64,000 bases of DNA from Gymnorhina tibicen. Lineage: Eukaryota > Chordata > Aves > Passeriformes > Artamidae. The notes under the pieces were generated by a model that did no database searches, was not told the origin of the DNA, and saw nothing but the letters and a program-made list of their open reading frames with translations. A program made the translations under genes and the position numbers. Below are positions 25,101 to 38,100 of the stretch, in pieces (the stretch's first letter is position 1; every line of letters starts with the position of its first letter). Location: positions 103,182 through 167,181 of the forward strand of contig VXAZ01009653.1 of assembly GCA_013399875.1 (NCBI GenBank). The letters run 5' to 3'.

Positions 25101-28100
25101 CCCGTGGGTCAGAGGGTCCCCAGCCTGGCATCCTTGGGCACACATGTGCTCGGGAGAAGGAGATAAAGGTCACGGGGCTGTTGCTGGTTCCATCTCCTCT
25201 CCTTTCCTTTCCTCTCCTCCTGCTGTTCTCTCCTGCTCTCCCATGCGATGGGGTAGGTGCTGTTGGTTATAGGGGGTTTAGATGTGGCTCAGTAGCCCAA
25301 ATGCAAACATGAGGCACATCAGGAGCGTATTGCAGAACCTCTGAGCCTTCCAAACCCACCACACTGCGAGCAGCCGATGTCCGTGAGCAGCCCAGGACCT
25401 CTCCTCCTCTTCCTCTCACAGAAACACGACTGACGCCTGCCCAGGATGATGCACAACAAAGGATAAAGATTGTTTTGAGAACGAGGATGAATGGAAGGAA
25501 AAAAGGCACGTGAGAAGGATGGCAAGGTAGGGAGAGGCTTTTCCTGAACGCTGGGTGGAGGCACTGGGAAGGAGCTGCTCACTCCTTACGGGAGCAGGAA
25601 CCTCGGGCCCGCAGGAAAGTCCCCGGCGGTTGTGGAGTCAGTTGTGGTGGTGGAAGGACATGTGGTGGCCACGTGAATACCGTGGGCATTTGTCACAGCT
25701 CTGCAGAGCTCAGGCAGACAGAGCTGGCTGTGGAAAATAGCTGGTTTTGGTGTGGTCAGCCACTGGCTGCGAAGAGGTGAGGGATCCCCGACAGATCTCG
25801 CTGGGAGGCAATCCCAGGCTTTTGACTAATTCCTGTGTAGCTGTTAGAGAGACAATGTCACTGAATTCTGGAGAAATGGACTCTTGGGAAAGTCTGGATC
25901 ATGCTCCATAGCTGCAGGCTTGTGTCCTTCCAGGGAACTGGCCTGCAGTGAGAAGGGAGCTCACCTGGCCTGGGGATGTCCAGGAGCACGTGTCCCACTG
26001 ACCTCCAGAGAGGTGTGCCCAGCACTTGGCACTCTTGCTGGCTTGTTCCCGGGCAGCTGGGTCCAGCTGGAGCATCCCCACTCCCACAGCAGGACTTGGC
26101 AGGACTGCACGTACCAGAGATTTCCTCCCGGTGGGAGATGCCGGTGCCCAGCGTGCCTGAGCGCACGGATGTGGGAGGAGCCCATTCATTATCATCTTAC
26201 CCCATCCATTAGAGTCCTCAGGGGGATTAACTCCGGGTGTGTTCCGCTGTCTTTGGGAGAAGGCTGAAATTTCTTAGGTCACCCAGGCTGGTGCCTGGTG
26301 AAATCACATCGGTGCTGCTCTAGATTCTGAAAATTGGGGTGACCAGGCTGGAGGCTCCTCCTGATCCAGGCTTCTTATTTTTTCCTGGTGAAATGTCTTT
26401 GCCCCTGAACTCTGTAGGAGCTGCATTTGATAGAAAGAGCAGAAAAATAGCTGAGCTATAAATAACACATTCAAAACCAGGCAGGGACCTGCAAGAAGCA
26501 AGGATAGTGTCTCTGTGATGTGGGCTTGGAGGAATGATTTTGCCACCAGCAGATGGTAAAAGGTTTTCCTTTTTGCTGGGGGTAGCTCAGGGTGGAGAAG
26601 ATTAAATCCACAAAACCAGTGATTTGATGACAAAGTTTTGTCTTTTGCATCTTTGATGACAAGGTCCTGTAGGGACACCGGGGCAGTTTTCCTTCTGGTC
26701 AATGTTAATGAGGGCTGGCAGGGCCGTGCTCACGGCCTGGGGCAGCTGTTCCTGAACCTGACTCTGCCAGTGCCCTGACCTGCTCCCCAGGTCGGGGCTG
26801 CCCCGGCACTCCCAGGAGATGTCACACAGCAGACATCAAGGGATGTCCCCGGGGATGTCCCCAGCGGGAGCAGCAGCTCTGGGCTCAGCTGGAGGAGGAG
26901 GAGCAGCAGTGTGGGGGGAGCCAGAGCCCCAACCCCATCCCTGCCTCAGTTTCCCCACTTGCAAGGTGGGAGCAGGAGCAGCCTTACCCGAACCCAGTGA
27001 GCTGGGGTGAAGTTCTGGGGCACTATAAAACACGAGGTGCTCAGCCCTGCTGTCCTGTGCCAGGACTCCCGCCCTTCAGCACACCAGGAGTCAGTTTTGG
27101 AACCAGCGGGTTGGAAAGAAGGACAAACCCCAGCATTTTCATAGTCCTGGTGGGGTTGGGAGAGGGGAAAGGGGTGACTTGGGGTGCAGCAACATCGCAG
27201 GATTACACAGCTCCCGGCCACATCCTTAGCACTTGGTGCCTCAGTTTCCCCATCTCCAGCATTCCATGGGCCTCTGGCTGCGGGATGGGGGGACGCACAT
27301 CCTGCAGCAACCTTCCATGCACGGCTGGGAGGTGGTTTCTGGGTTAGAAGGTGACCTCTTCCATTAGCAGCAGGGACGCTCTTTTTTCCCAAATGAGATG
27401 GTGGTTTGGAGGCTTTCCAGGGCCGACATCATTCTGCCTGATAGCGCTGAGTTTGCTCCGGAGGCGCAGCCGTGCCCGAGCGAGCCGGGGCTGCAGCTGT
27501 GGGAAGCTGCCGGCACCCCGTGTGTCCCTGGCCAGGCACAGCTGGATCACCCCAACTGCTGCACCCCTGCGCTCCGGATGGGGCACTTTGGGGGTCCTCT
27601 GTGTATGCGTGGAGTCCCTGCACATTATAAATCTGGAGGTGAGGGAGTTCCCGGTCCTGTCCGAATCAGGAATGCTCAGATTCTCTTTCCAGACCTCCCC
27701 TGCCAGCAGGTCTCGGTGCAGCTGTGAGTTACCAGCACCATGCAAGCACCAGGTGCTGCTGCAGCCGGGATGGGATTTCACAGCCGTCCCCGGATGGTGA
27801 CAGCGACATCGGGCAGGAGTGCTGCCCACCTAAATCCAGAAGTGATTGGTGGTTCCCAGTCCATTCCAGGGGATTGAGGAGCACTGGGAGCTGCCACACG
27901 GCCTTGGCCACATCTCCTCCAGTCGCTGCCCACTCGGGGCTGCCCTGAGCAGCCCTGCCCTGGGCTAACGTGACAAGGGCAGCCTTGTCAGCGATGCCAC
28001 CCTGTGCCTGAACGTCCTCCACAAACAAGCAACAGCCAAGAGATTTGCCGGAGTCAGGACATTTTTAGAAAGGCTAATTAAAGCCCATTTTCACCCTGTG

Positions 28101-28577
28101 CCTCTCGCTGAGCAAAAGCATTTAGCAGTGACCTCAGAGTGAGTGAATTTGCACTTGAGCTTTCTGTTTCACCTCTAAAAAATGGGATTGCTCCGTAAAC
28201 TCGTTAGTGAAAGTAACTCCTGGTGCCTTGGCTCCTGACCAGGATGGGCCCCGCCAAGTCCCGCTGGGCTCTGCTCTCCTCCCACTGCATTTTGCTTGGG
28301 TAAGGGGGACCTCTTAGTACACATGATGGAGAAGTATGGGGCCACTCCAGGCTCTGTTTTCAGGGACAAATCCATCCAGAGATAACTGTGCTGAAGCCAA
28401 GGAGCTTGGCTGAGCTTTTCCACTGGTGTTTTGGGTTACCCGAGAAAAATGGCCCTCCCTTGATCTGTCGCCTTGGAGATGACAGTGGCTCCTCCGTGGC
28501 CACCCGCTCGCTCTCCCCTGCTGCACATCTGGCCTCTAAACCGCTCACCTTCCCCTTTTTTGCTCTCCCCTGCCCAG
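22196..28577. other. non-coding stretch between the CpG island and RADIL coding exon 1
   Basis: No coding homology is visible over about 6.4 kb. There is a GC-rich patch at about 22720-23260, a 16-base poly(A) run near 23300, and AT-rich DNA from about 23400 to 24850. If RADIL starts in the island at 20930-21830, this is its first intron. Short cctcagtttcccc-type motifs occur at 26945 and 27240. Confidence 0.6.
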
Positions 28578-28604
28578 CTGTGCTTCATGACGACCTCACG
28601 CACG
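28578..28604 (+). other. RADIL: RADIL 5' UTR part of the first coding exon
   Basis: A pyrimidine-rich acceptor ending tgcccag at 28577 precedes this segment. It contains an in-frame upstream ATG at 28587, giving an N-terminus six residues longer (MTTSRT). I chose ATG 28605 because the following MFYGPSS aligns with the known RADIL start MFYG. Confidence 0.7.
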
Positions 28605-29136
28605 ATGTTTTATGGGCCCTCCTCCACCATGGCTCCGCCGTCCAAGAACCGGCTGAAGCGCCAGAGCCGGCTCTTCTCCCAGGTCCTGTACCGCACCCTG
28701 AGCTACAAGGACCGCGGCTCGGCCTCTGCCTCCCCGGCGGCCGCGGAGGACGACCCGGCCGAGCTCTCCACCCAGCTCTCGGCCCCCGGCATCCTGAAAA
28801 TCTTCGGGGGCAACATCTGCGCGGGCACCAACTACAAGAGCGTGCTGGTGACGGGCAGCTCTGGGGCGCGGGAGCTGGTGAAGGAGGCCCTGGAGCGCTA
28901 CGGGCTGAGCCAGCTCAGCGCCGGGCAGTACGCGCTGTGCGACGTCATCGGCCGCTTCCAGGGCCCCGAGAAGCAGTGGCAGACCGAGGGGCTGAGGGTC
29001 CTGGGTGACCACGAGAAGCCGCTGCTCATCCAGGACCTCTGGAAGCCCAGGGAGGGCTTCTCGCGCCGGCTGGAGCTGCGCAGGAGGGCGGAGGTGGAGG
29101 AGATGGCGGCCAAGGACGTGGACACCACCACTGCAG
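28605..29136 (+). CDS. RADIL: RADIL first coding exon (RA domain)
   Basis: The exon encodes residues 1-177 plus one base. DDPAELSTQLSAPGILKIFG begins the Ras-association region. It continues through SARELVKEALERYG-type text (here GARELVKEALERYG) and ends in EKPLLIQDLWKPREG. The lysine-rich opening SKNRLKRQSRLFSQ precedes it. The donor gtcaga follows at 29137. Confidence 0.96.
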
Positions 29137-32100
29137 GTCAGAGCTGGGTGTGGGGTAGGGAGAGGGGCCTGGATGCACCCCCAGAAGCCCTCCCACACCA
29201 GCAGCTTTCGGATGTGGTTTGGGTGCAGGGGGTGGTGCAAGTGGGAGGGTGGCCACATTTTAGCTGCAAGGGTCCTGGGTTGAGGCAGGACTCAGCACTC
29301 TCCTGATCTAATTCGGTATCTGCGACCTCAAACATTTACCCCAGCCAGTTTAGGGGTTAGTACCAAACCCTGCTCATGGCTGGGGAGGAGCAGGCAAGAG
29401 CATCAGTGCTTCCTGCTCTTCCCGTCAGTGAACCAGCACCATGGCATCCCCAGCTTCGTGCCTGGCAGAGCACTGCCCTGCTCCCCTCCACCCCCATCTC
29501 CCTCTGGGCATCCCCCAGGCCTGACATCCTGGGCAAATCTGCAGGAGCAATTAAGGAAAATGAAAAGCTAATGAAGAGAGAGCAATGTAGGGCAGGAGAG
29601 CCCCTGCAGCGGTGCCTGATGGAGGCCAGGGCTGGCAGGAGGAGATAAGTGCATCATTAGGAACCAGCAGGTTAATAAGTGACCCCAGCACACAGTAATG
29701 AGGCTTTCCTCCTCCCACCCTTAGATAAAAGCCCTGTGAGGATGAGGGCAGAAAGGTTTACAATCAGATTGTTACTTGCACCGTGTGCTTGCTGGGTCAG
29801 GCCTGCTGACAGAGGGGTCTGGACCAGGCTCCGGAGGTGTCAGCCAGGGGGTTTTGCTGGGATGGGTCCTGAGCGGTTCCTCACGCCTGGAGGAAAGGGC
29901 TGTTCCTGTCAGAACTAAACTGATGATGGTGCAGGATTACTCTGTGTGCTTAGCAAAGAAGAGCCAAGTTTCTCCCCCACCAACAGCAGAACAAATGGTC
30001 CAACCTGTCCCACGCCAGGGGGGACACAGCTCCTCTGCCACCCATCCTAACAAAGGCTGGGAAGAGCCCAGGCACAGGGTGAGGGAATCCAGCCATGGGC
30101 ATTCTGGGGGAGAGCAGAGGCAGCTGGAGCCCCCCCACAGCTGCAATTTTTAATTGGGATTTCACCTGGTACCTGAGGAGGAGACAGGGCTACCTCCATC
30201 CTCACCGTGTCCACTCTGTCTGCTCAGGGAGGGGATGCCACGGGTGGTCCCAGCTCGTTGCACACAGAGACAAAGAGATGGCTCCTGCCAGAGCCTCAGC
30301 CAGGGAGGTGGATGCTCTGCTCTTCTCTTCAGCTCTTTCTCCAGCCAGGATCAGAGAGATGTGAAGCACTTGGGGAGAGCAGCGACTCTAAAAACAGCTT
30401 CTGTTGAACAGAGGGAAGGGCAAGAGCCAAGCGCAGTGGTTGCGGCACACGGTGGGCAGGGCCACGTGGCAGCTCCCTGCCGGAGCCCAAGGTCACATCC
30501 ACTCGGCCTCAAATCCTCCCCCTTGCATGCAGAAAGCAACTTTCCTCCCCATGACCTGGATCCTGGCTGGGCTGAGAGCTGTGGGAGTGCAAGTCTCCCA
30601 CACAGGCTGGGGAAGCAGCAGGGTCTGGGCTGCCCAGCACGGGAGCAGCATTGAGCTGGCCTGGGACTGGCACCCTTCGGTCATTTCCAATGGAGGAGCA
30701 GTTCCTGATAGGATTCTGAGCTCTGGATCTGGAAATAAGCCCGTTATGCTTTCGTTATCACTTCATTTGTTTCAGCACTCCCGGGTGGGGCCGTGGAAAT
30801 TCCCCATTTTTTAACCTTTGGGCATTTTCCACAGCTGACCAAGCTCTTCCAAGACAGAAGCTACACCCACAGTCAGGCTGTCTGCTCTGCAGACTACACA
30901 GCCCACAGTTGGCTTACCTGGTAAAATCTCACTCCTGCAGCCCTTTCTTTTGGTGGCACCAGGGGCTCTGGCACCAGTCTCACCCTGAGCTGGTGGCCCT
31001 GGGATGCTGTGAGGCTGGGGCCACACTTTCCCATCTCATCTGCAAACTGCCAGGAATGCATGTGAGTGATGCAGCCTGTGACCCAGCACCCCAAAAAGAC
31101 ACAGAACTCTTGGTGTAAGGGGTATTGACCATGAGTGCCCTCCACCAGGGTCACCCTTGTCACCAGGCTCAAGCTGGTGAAGGTCCCCTTGCTGAGCAGC
31201 ATCTGCCTGCCCAGGGTGGTGAGGCATTGGCGTGGAAAACACGACATCTGTGCAAAAATAAAGGGACTTCAGGCTTGCAGCTCCCTCGGAGAAAAGCAGA
31301 GGGATGCTCAAATCATCCCCAGGGCAATACCTGCAGGCCCTTCCCCACACAGGGCATCGCTGGAGCAGCAGGACTGGGAGGACTGGGACCACTGGGGTCA
31401 CGCAGGTGCATCACTGCCTGCTGGGCTGGGGGAAAGGCTCCACATCCATCCGTGACCCGTTAGCAAATAGCTTAAGAGTTTTATCTGCTCAGTTACCCAT
31501 TATCCTAATTAGTTTATTAGCTGCTTCCCACTGGGGAGGACGGTGCTGGTGCCTCATGCCACTAATTAGCAGCACAGGTAGAGCATCTCTGCAGCAAACG
31601 AGGCAGCCCCTCTCTCCCTGCTCCTTTTGGGGGGCATCGAGGCAGCAGTTATGGAGATGTAGGGAAAACACGCACAAAGTGGAGGGAGGTGCAGCACTTG
31701 GCATCTCAGTGGCATTCACTTTCCAAAGTACCCCCGTTTGGTACCAGGCCCTGTCCTAACTGGAGCTTTCCCAAGAGGCTGGAGGCTGAGCTGCACACGC
31801 AGCTCCAGAAACTCGGGATTTAAGCCTATTATTCTAAAAGATGCTCTGGCAAGTGCCTTTGAGGATCTGGCTTTGATGTACCTTAGCACAACTGCATCCA
31901 GGGAAGATTCCCTGCAGAGTCTGCGGAGCAATTACATTAGCAAGGACTAGCCTGGTGTTAGTCCCTCCTGGGTACATTCAAAGCATTTCTTCTTTCCTGG
32001 GGCCCACGGAGTTATTTGTTGATTTATTTCTCAGCCAGGAAAAGCGAACTTCTTTCCTCAGCTGAAAAAGAGGCAGATCCCAGCCAAGATCCCAGGCACC

Positions 32101-35100
32101 ACAACTAGCAGCTTTTCCCCTGGGATGCAGGATGGGTTTAGAGGCAGCAGACGGGCGGGGTCTGGAAGGTGCTGCCCAAGGGGTGCCCCGCTCTCCCTAT
32201 GGATGTGATCCAGCCCCGTGTTAGGATCTGATTGGTGAGAGATGCCTCTGCCTGAATTGAGGTGCAAACGAGACAAATGCCAAAGTAAATAATACAGATT
32301 GTATTAACAGTGAATGTGAGGTAGAGAGAGAGAAAGAAGGAGAAAAGAGGGGGGACAGAGACAGAACTCTTATTTTGAGTCAGTGGTTTCTTGGCTTGGT
32401 GGTTGTGTTTCTCCCCCTGCCAGAATTACCTCTTACCCAGTCGGAGCTGATTCAGCACAGTTGCAGAGTTGCTTCTATTAGTTTCTTTATCTTGGGAGTT
32501 CTGCCAAATGTCCTTGTGGCCTGTAAATTCTGTATTCTTTGTGCCCACTATCAGTGGTACATCCTTTTTCCCAAGCCTTGTTAACCTCCCCCTAGGCCTG
32601 AGATCATTGGAGCTTGTCCAGCCCCTAAACTTTAACAAAGTCCTACCACCCCAGCAATAGCACCACCTTTATACAGTCCAAGTCCTGGGTATCCAGGGAG
32701 GAATGTGATATTTGGAGGTGCTCCTTAACTCCTTACACCCTGTTCCCATCCCAGTCTCCATGTGCATTCAGCAGCCACTGCCTCTGCCCTGGTCGTGCTG
32801 CACTGGAGATGTTCAGGCCGAGTTTTGGGTGGGATAACCTGCACATGCCTGGGAGGACAAAACAGTACCACAGGACTCAAAAAACCTAACCCAGTTTTAT
32901 GGAGGGACTTTGTTACGCTCAGGAAAAGAGCCGTGTTTATCTTTCCAGTGCAGCCCCGGGGTTAGTGGGAGCCTGTGACGGGGGCTCTATCGGCAGTGAA
33001 AAAGCAGCTTTTTCCTACACAAAATAAATACAGAAGCTTCCTTTCCCCTCGATAAGGGGCTGGTGATGGCCTGTCTCTGCAGGCAGAGGGACCCCAGTCT
33101 GTCCCACTGAGCTGCAGCAATAGCTGCTCCCCAGAATCCGGCCCCTCTCCTCCCTGCTCCCACAGGCTGCTCTGGGATCTGCACTGCCCCAGCTGTCCTT
33201 CATCCCTTTGGCCTGTTTCCATGCTGTGGGTTGGGGACGGGGCTCCTGGGGGGAGCTGAGGTGTCCTGCAGACACGTTTGGGGTGGCCTTTGGCATCCCC
33301 AGCAGCGTGGCTTGGGTGGGCTTGTGTTTCTCCCTGGATTTCACATCCGTGCCATGGCCGGGCCGGGGCCGGGAGCGGGGCCGATTGCCTTTTTAAGAAG
33401 GACACGGGGCACGGGACCGCTTGGGGTGGCTTGACTGTGCCTTGCCCTAATCCCAAGGCATGTAAACAGCAGGGGCTATTTTCTCCCTGTCCCACCCCCC
33501 TCTCCATCTCCATCTCTTTGATTTTCCCAGCAAAGGAGTGCTCCATTTAAAACAAACAAACAAAAAAATGTATTTCAGAACCGGCAGCCCATTCCTCACC
33601 AAATAAGGCAGATGATTTTTTTTTTTTTTGGGTCTGAGCTTGTGAGTGTCCCTTTAAGCAGCCCTGGGCACCAGGCTCTGTGCTTTGCCGTCCCCAAATC
33701 CCGCCGGCTGTCCCCAAATCTCGCTGTCCAGAGCCTGCTCCCTGGTCGGCCGAGCCGGGAGCGGGGCTCTGGCTCTGGGGCTGCACCGACAACGCTGCAC
33801 TGCTGCTCCTGCAAGCAAATCCTTTAGGTTTTTTACCTCTCTTCGTCCTCCCCGAATGCCAGTGACCTGCTCCCAGGAGACTGCCCAGCTGAGGTACGAG
33901 CATCGCCCTTCGGACACACAACTTCCTATTTCTCCTGCAGAGCTCAAGCCACGCTTGCAGCACGGAGGGACCCAGGGGGACTCCCCGGGGCTGGGGATGC
34001 CTTGTGAGGGGCTGCTTTTGCAGCTCGGCCAGGCCTCTTCATTCACTCCGGCTCCTGTTTGTCTCACGGACAGACAGCTCTGCACGAATTGATGCTTGGG
34101 AGAAGTTAATTACAGCTTGTTCCTGCTGCAGCCGGGCTCCACTGCAGCTCCCATGCCTGGCTGATGCTCCGGGGAATCGGGAGGGGTCCCTGCGGTTCCC
34201 ACTTGCTGCTGGCCACTGAGTGCCGAAGGGCTGAAAGCACAATCCGGGCTCTTTTTTTTTCCCTTTTTAGCAAAGATTGAGTGAAATTTCTTTTTAGCAG
34301 GGATCTCCTCTCCCCCCAGCCCTGCAGTGTGGCCAGGGCAGGTGGGGGGTACTGTGGACCGGCTGCTCTCCATTCAGTGAGGTTTGGGGGCCAGGGAGGG
34401 CTGGGACACCCCCTTTTTAGCGGTGGCATTAGGACACTAAACTCTCCGCGCCGGTGTCTTGGCGTCACCTTTCGGGGAGGGCAAAGGACCAGGCACATCA
34501 AGCCAGGGTGGGTGCGCAGCGCCGGGAGGGTTCCAGCTGCTCCATCCCCGCTCCGAGCTGCAGCATCCCCACAGCCGCGGGGTGCTGCGGCGGGGCGGGG
34601 GGTGGTCCCGGGGGGGCTGCAGGGGGCTGAACGCCGCTCTGTCTCCCCCCCATCCCCGCAGGCATCAACGCCCAAGCGCGGAAGCTGCAGCGGCACCGGG
34701 CGCGGGGGGCCCGGCGGGCGGCGGGGGCTGAGCGGCGCGGGCCCNNNNNNNNNNNNNNNCCTCCTGCGCACCCCCGGCACCCCCCGCTTCCCTCCCACCC
34801 CCCCACCCCCCAGAGCCCCGGGGAGCGGGGCTGCTTGCATGGCCGGAGCTGCTGGGGTCGAGGGGGGTGGCGGTGGTGGTGCGGATGAGCATCCTTTAGG
34901 AAACGGGCTTGGGACTCGCAGCCTTGTCCCCAAGTATGTCCCCAGTCTGTCCCCGAGCGCGGGGCACACGGAGGCAGGACCCGTGTCCCCCTGCAGTGCC
35001 CAGAGGGATGGAAGGTGATCCCCGAGCAGCATCCCTGCCCCGGCCCAAGGAAGCCCTGATTGTACGGGGGTGGCTGAGCCGCCCCGTCCCCTGTCCGGCA

Positions 35101-38100
35101 AATGGAATCAGAGGCTGCAAGGAGAACAGTGCGTCTGCTGGAGGCACTTGGAGAACTGCAAAGGACAGGGACGGCTCTTGCAGTTAATGGCTACTTTGTG
35201 CCCGTTGAGTACCGGCTGTCCAAGCCTTTTGGCAGGGTGACACCGGCACTGCAGCCATCTCGTTAGTGCTGCTGGGGAAACTGAGGCACGGGGTGGCCCC
35301 TGAGCTGCACCGGGGTATGCGGGCAGACTGTGGGGAAAGACAGGGCCGGGGGTGGATGCTCTGACCGGGGTGCCACTGTCCCCACCCGGGCAGGGGGTGC
35401 GGGCATCACTGCAGTCTGGGGGGAGAAGGTGGGAAGGAAAAGCAGCTGTGGAAGGGATGAGGGGGAGAGGTGGAAGGAGGGTTCCTTCTGCCCAAAGCAG
35501 CCCCATTTAGTGCATGCCCAAAGTCATTGTGCCCATTTATTGGCGTGCCCAAGGCAGGGATCGCTGCTGTCCTGCTTGGCAGCGAGGAGAGTAAAAAAAA
35601 GAAATGTTTTTACCATGCAAAGGTGCATGGGGGACAGCTGGGGACAGCGAGGGGACAGCTGGGGACAGCGGGAGGCTGCAGCACTCACTGCATGGCAGGG
35701 AGGAGGGTCCCTTCTCCCCCCTCCCCGGTTCATGCTGCGTCTCCTCGCTTGGCAGGACAGCTTGGTTTACCTGCTGAACCGCGAGCAGCACACGGTGGGC
35801 CAGAGGACGCAGGCGAGCAAGCCCAGCATCAGCCTGTCAGCCCCCGACATCCTGCCCCTGCACTGCACCATCAGGAAGCTCCGACCTTCCCGGCACCGCT
35901 CAGAGGAGAAGCTGGTGCTGGAGCCCATCGCCGGCGCCGGCATCTCCGTCAACTTCGCCGAGGTGGCCCGGACGGTGGTGCTGCGGCACGGGGACCTGCT
36001 CTCCCTCGGGCTCTACTACCTGCTCCTCTACAAGGACCCCATGAAGGCGCAGCCGCTGCCGGCGCAGACCCTGCTGAGGCTGCGAGCCCTGCACCCCGAG
36101 GGTCCCCACGTGTGCGGGGCGTGTGGCAGCCTGCTGAAGGAGAAGGACCCTGCTGCCAAAAAGCGGGGCCCCTCGCCCGCCGGCGGCCCCAGGACGCCCC
36201 GCAGGAAGCTGCAGCTGGAGTTCGAGCCGGCGGCCGAGGACGTGCTCCTGCGGCGCATCATGACCCTGATCGAGCCCGGGGGGGACGACCACAAGCTGAC
36301 GCCCGCCTTCCTGCTCTGCCTCTGCATCCAGCACTCGGCCACCAACTTTGAGCCGGGAGACTTCGGGCAGCTGCTGCTCAAAGCGGCCAAAATGATCCAG
36401 AGGACGGTGTGGGTCAGTCAGCGGTGGGAGGGGGTGTTTGTGGGGTGGGGGTGTTGCTGGACCCCTTTCTGGGGGCTTCCCAGCCTGGTCCCCGGTGGCA
36501 GCGAGTGCCGGTGGGGACGATGCTCGTGCCACCCCATCCCATTGGTTTTCACTGTGCTCTCCCTTCTCTCCCTGCTCAGGAGCGGACGCGGGAGCTGGCT
36601 GAAAAGCAATCCCAGCAGTAAGTGTGACCCTCCTTGTTTTGCCTCAGAACGGGGAGAATTCAACCCAGTTCTTCCTCCATGAGTGAGGGGAGTCCGTGGC
36701 TGGTAAAACCACCCTCCCAGCCTGTCAGCAGTGATGCACGATGAGTTTTCCTGCTAAATCCCACGCATTCTGCTCTCTGGCCCTTTAACCATGGTGCCTG
36801 CATGGAATGTGCGGGTCTGGAAAAGCAGGCGAGCTCGGGAGGGAATAGGGCCTGCAGCAGATCCAAGACCTGGCCAAGGCTTCGCACTTGTGGCTTCATC
36901 CCTGAGGGATGTAGTAGGAACTTCCCTTATGTGTGATCCTGGCCTTCTTCATGCTGGAGACCCCTCAGAGCAGCTGAGATGGAGCTGGCATTGCATGTGT
37001 CCATCCAGGGGTGGTGGCACAGGGTGTCCCAGTGCTGGGAGCACCATTCTGGGGCAATCACAGTGCTGCAAGGAGCTGTCTTCCCAGCCATGTCCAAAAT
37101 CCCATCTCTAAACCAGTATCTGGAGGAACTGTTGGTGCTTGCTGTGAGCTCTCCTTTAGGATAAACTTCAAGGGTGCTTCCCAGGCCTTTCCTATAGCAG
37201 GAAAAAGCAGTTTAGCAGTTGAGAAATTTCCCAGATGTTTTTTATTTTGTTTTATTTTGAGCAGCCCAGGGTGGATGAGCTGGGTTTGACTGTCCAAGAG
37301 CTGGCAGGAGCAGCACATACCCCTAGGGAAGGGCTGCTCTTCAGCCACAAGTACTTCAAGCAGTTCAGCTGTATGAGGGGAAGTCTCGCCCAAAAGTGGC
37401 ACCCCACAAAGAGCAGGTCGCCTTGGCTGGCCTGGTCCCCACAGGGTCCCCTTTGCCACCCCACAGAGCAGGAACCACTGAATTTTTCCTTGTAAAGGGT
37501 CTTTCTAAGGGGAGTGCTGGGCTTGGGGGTGGCGGGACGTGAAAGCTCTCTGGCACTGCCCCAGACTGGCAGTTTTCTCCCCAAAAGCCTGAGTGGGGAT
37601 GCTGAGGAGCAGCAGGTGTAACATCTGCTGTGTCTCCCCAGCCAGGACCCTGCCAGCCTGTCCCGCTTCACCATCACGGACCTTCTCCCAGACCTGCAGC
37701 ACATCATCTTCTGGATGGCCAATGCCATCGAGATCCTCTACTTTGTCCAGCAGAAATCACCCACCTACATCCAGAGCATGGAGGAAGAGCTGGACATCAA
37801 AGGTAAGTCTGGATGCAGCATCCTGCATTTTTCCAGCTGGAGCAACCCTGCTCTGCTAATCCCCAGTCACAGGCGGTGGTCGGTGCCCTCGAGATGCTCC
37901 GTTAACCCTCCGTAATCCTCATCAGCAGGGACATCTCTGAGGTATGGGCTGGGGAAATCTGTGGGAGGAGCAGCCTCACACCCTGCCGTGGTGCTGCCCA
38001 GCTCCAGAGCCAGGTTGTGTTGTGTTCACACATGAGCATCCCCTGCCGCTGCAGCAGCTTGTGGTTAATGCCCTGGGGGGGCTTTTTTCACCCTTGGCTG

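Noticed and set aside
16467..28577. Intronless poly(A) polymerase gene (PAPOLB), found near RADIL and MMD2 in human
   Set aside because: No matching open frame is present. PAPOLB is a mammalian retrocopy, so its absence here is expected.
34106..35101. 331-codon minus-strand and 245-codon plus-strand frames across the 15-N gap
   Set aside because: They are shadow frames in GC-rich DNA. The real product here is the truncated RADIL exon in the third plus frame.
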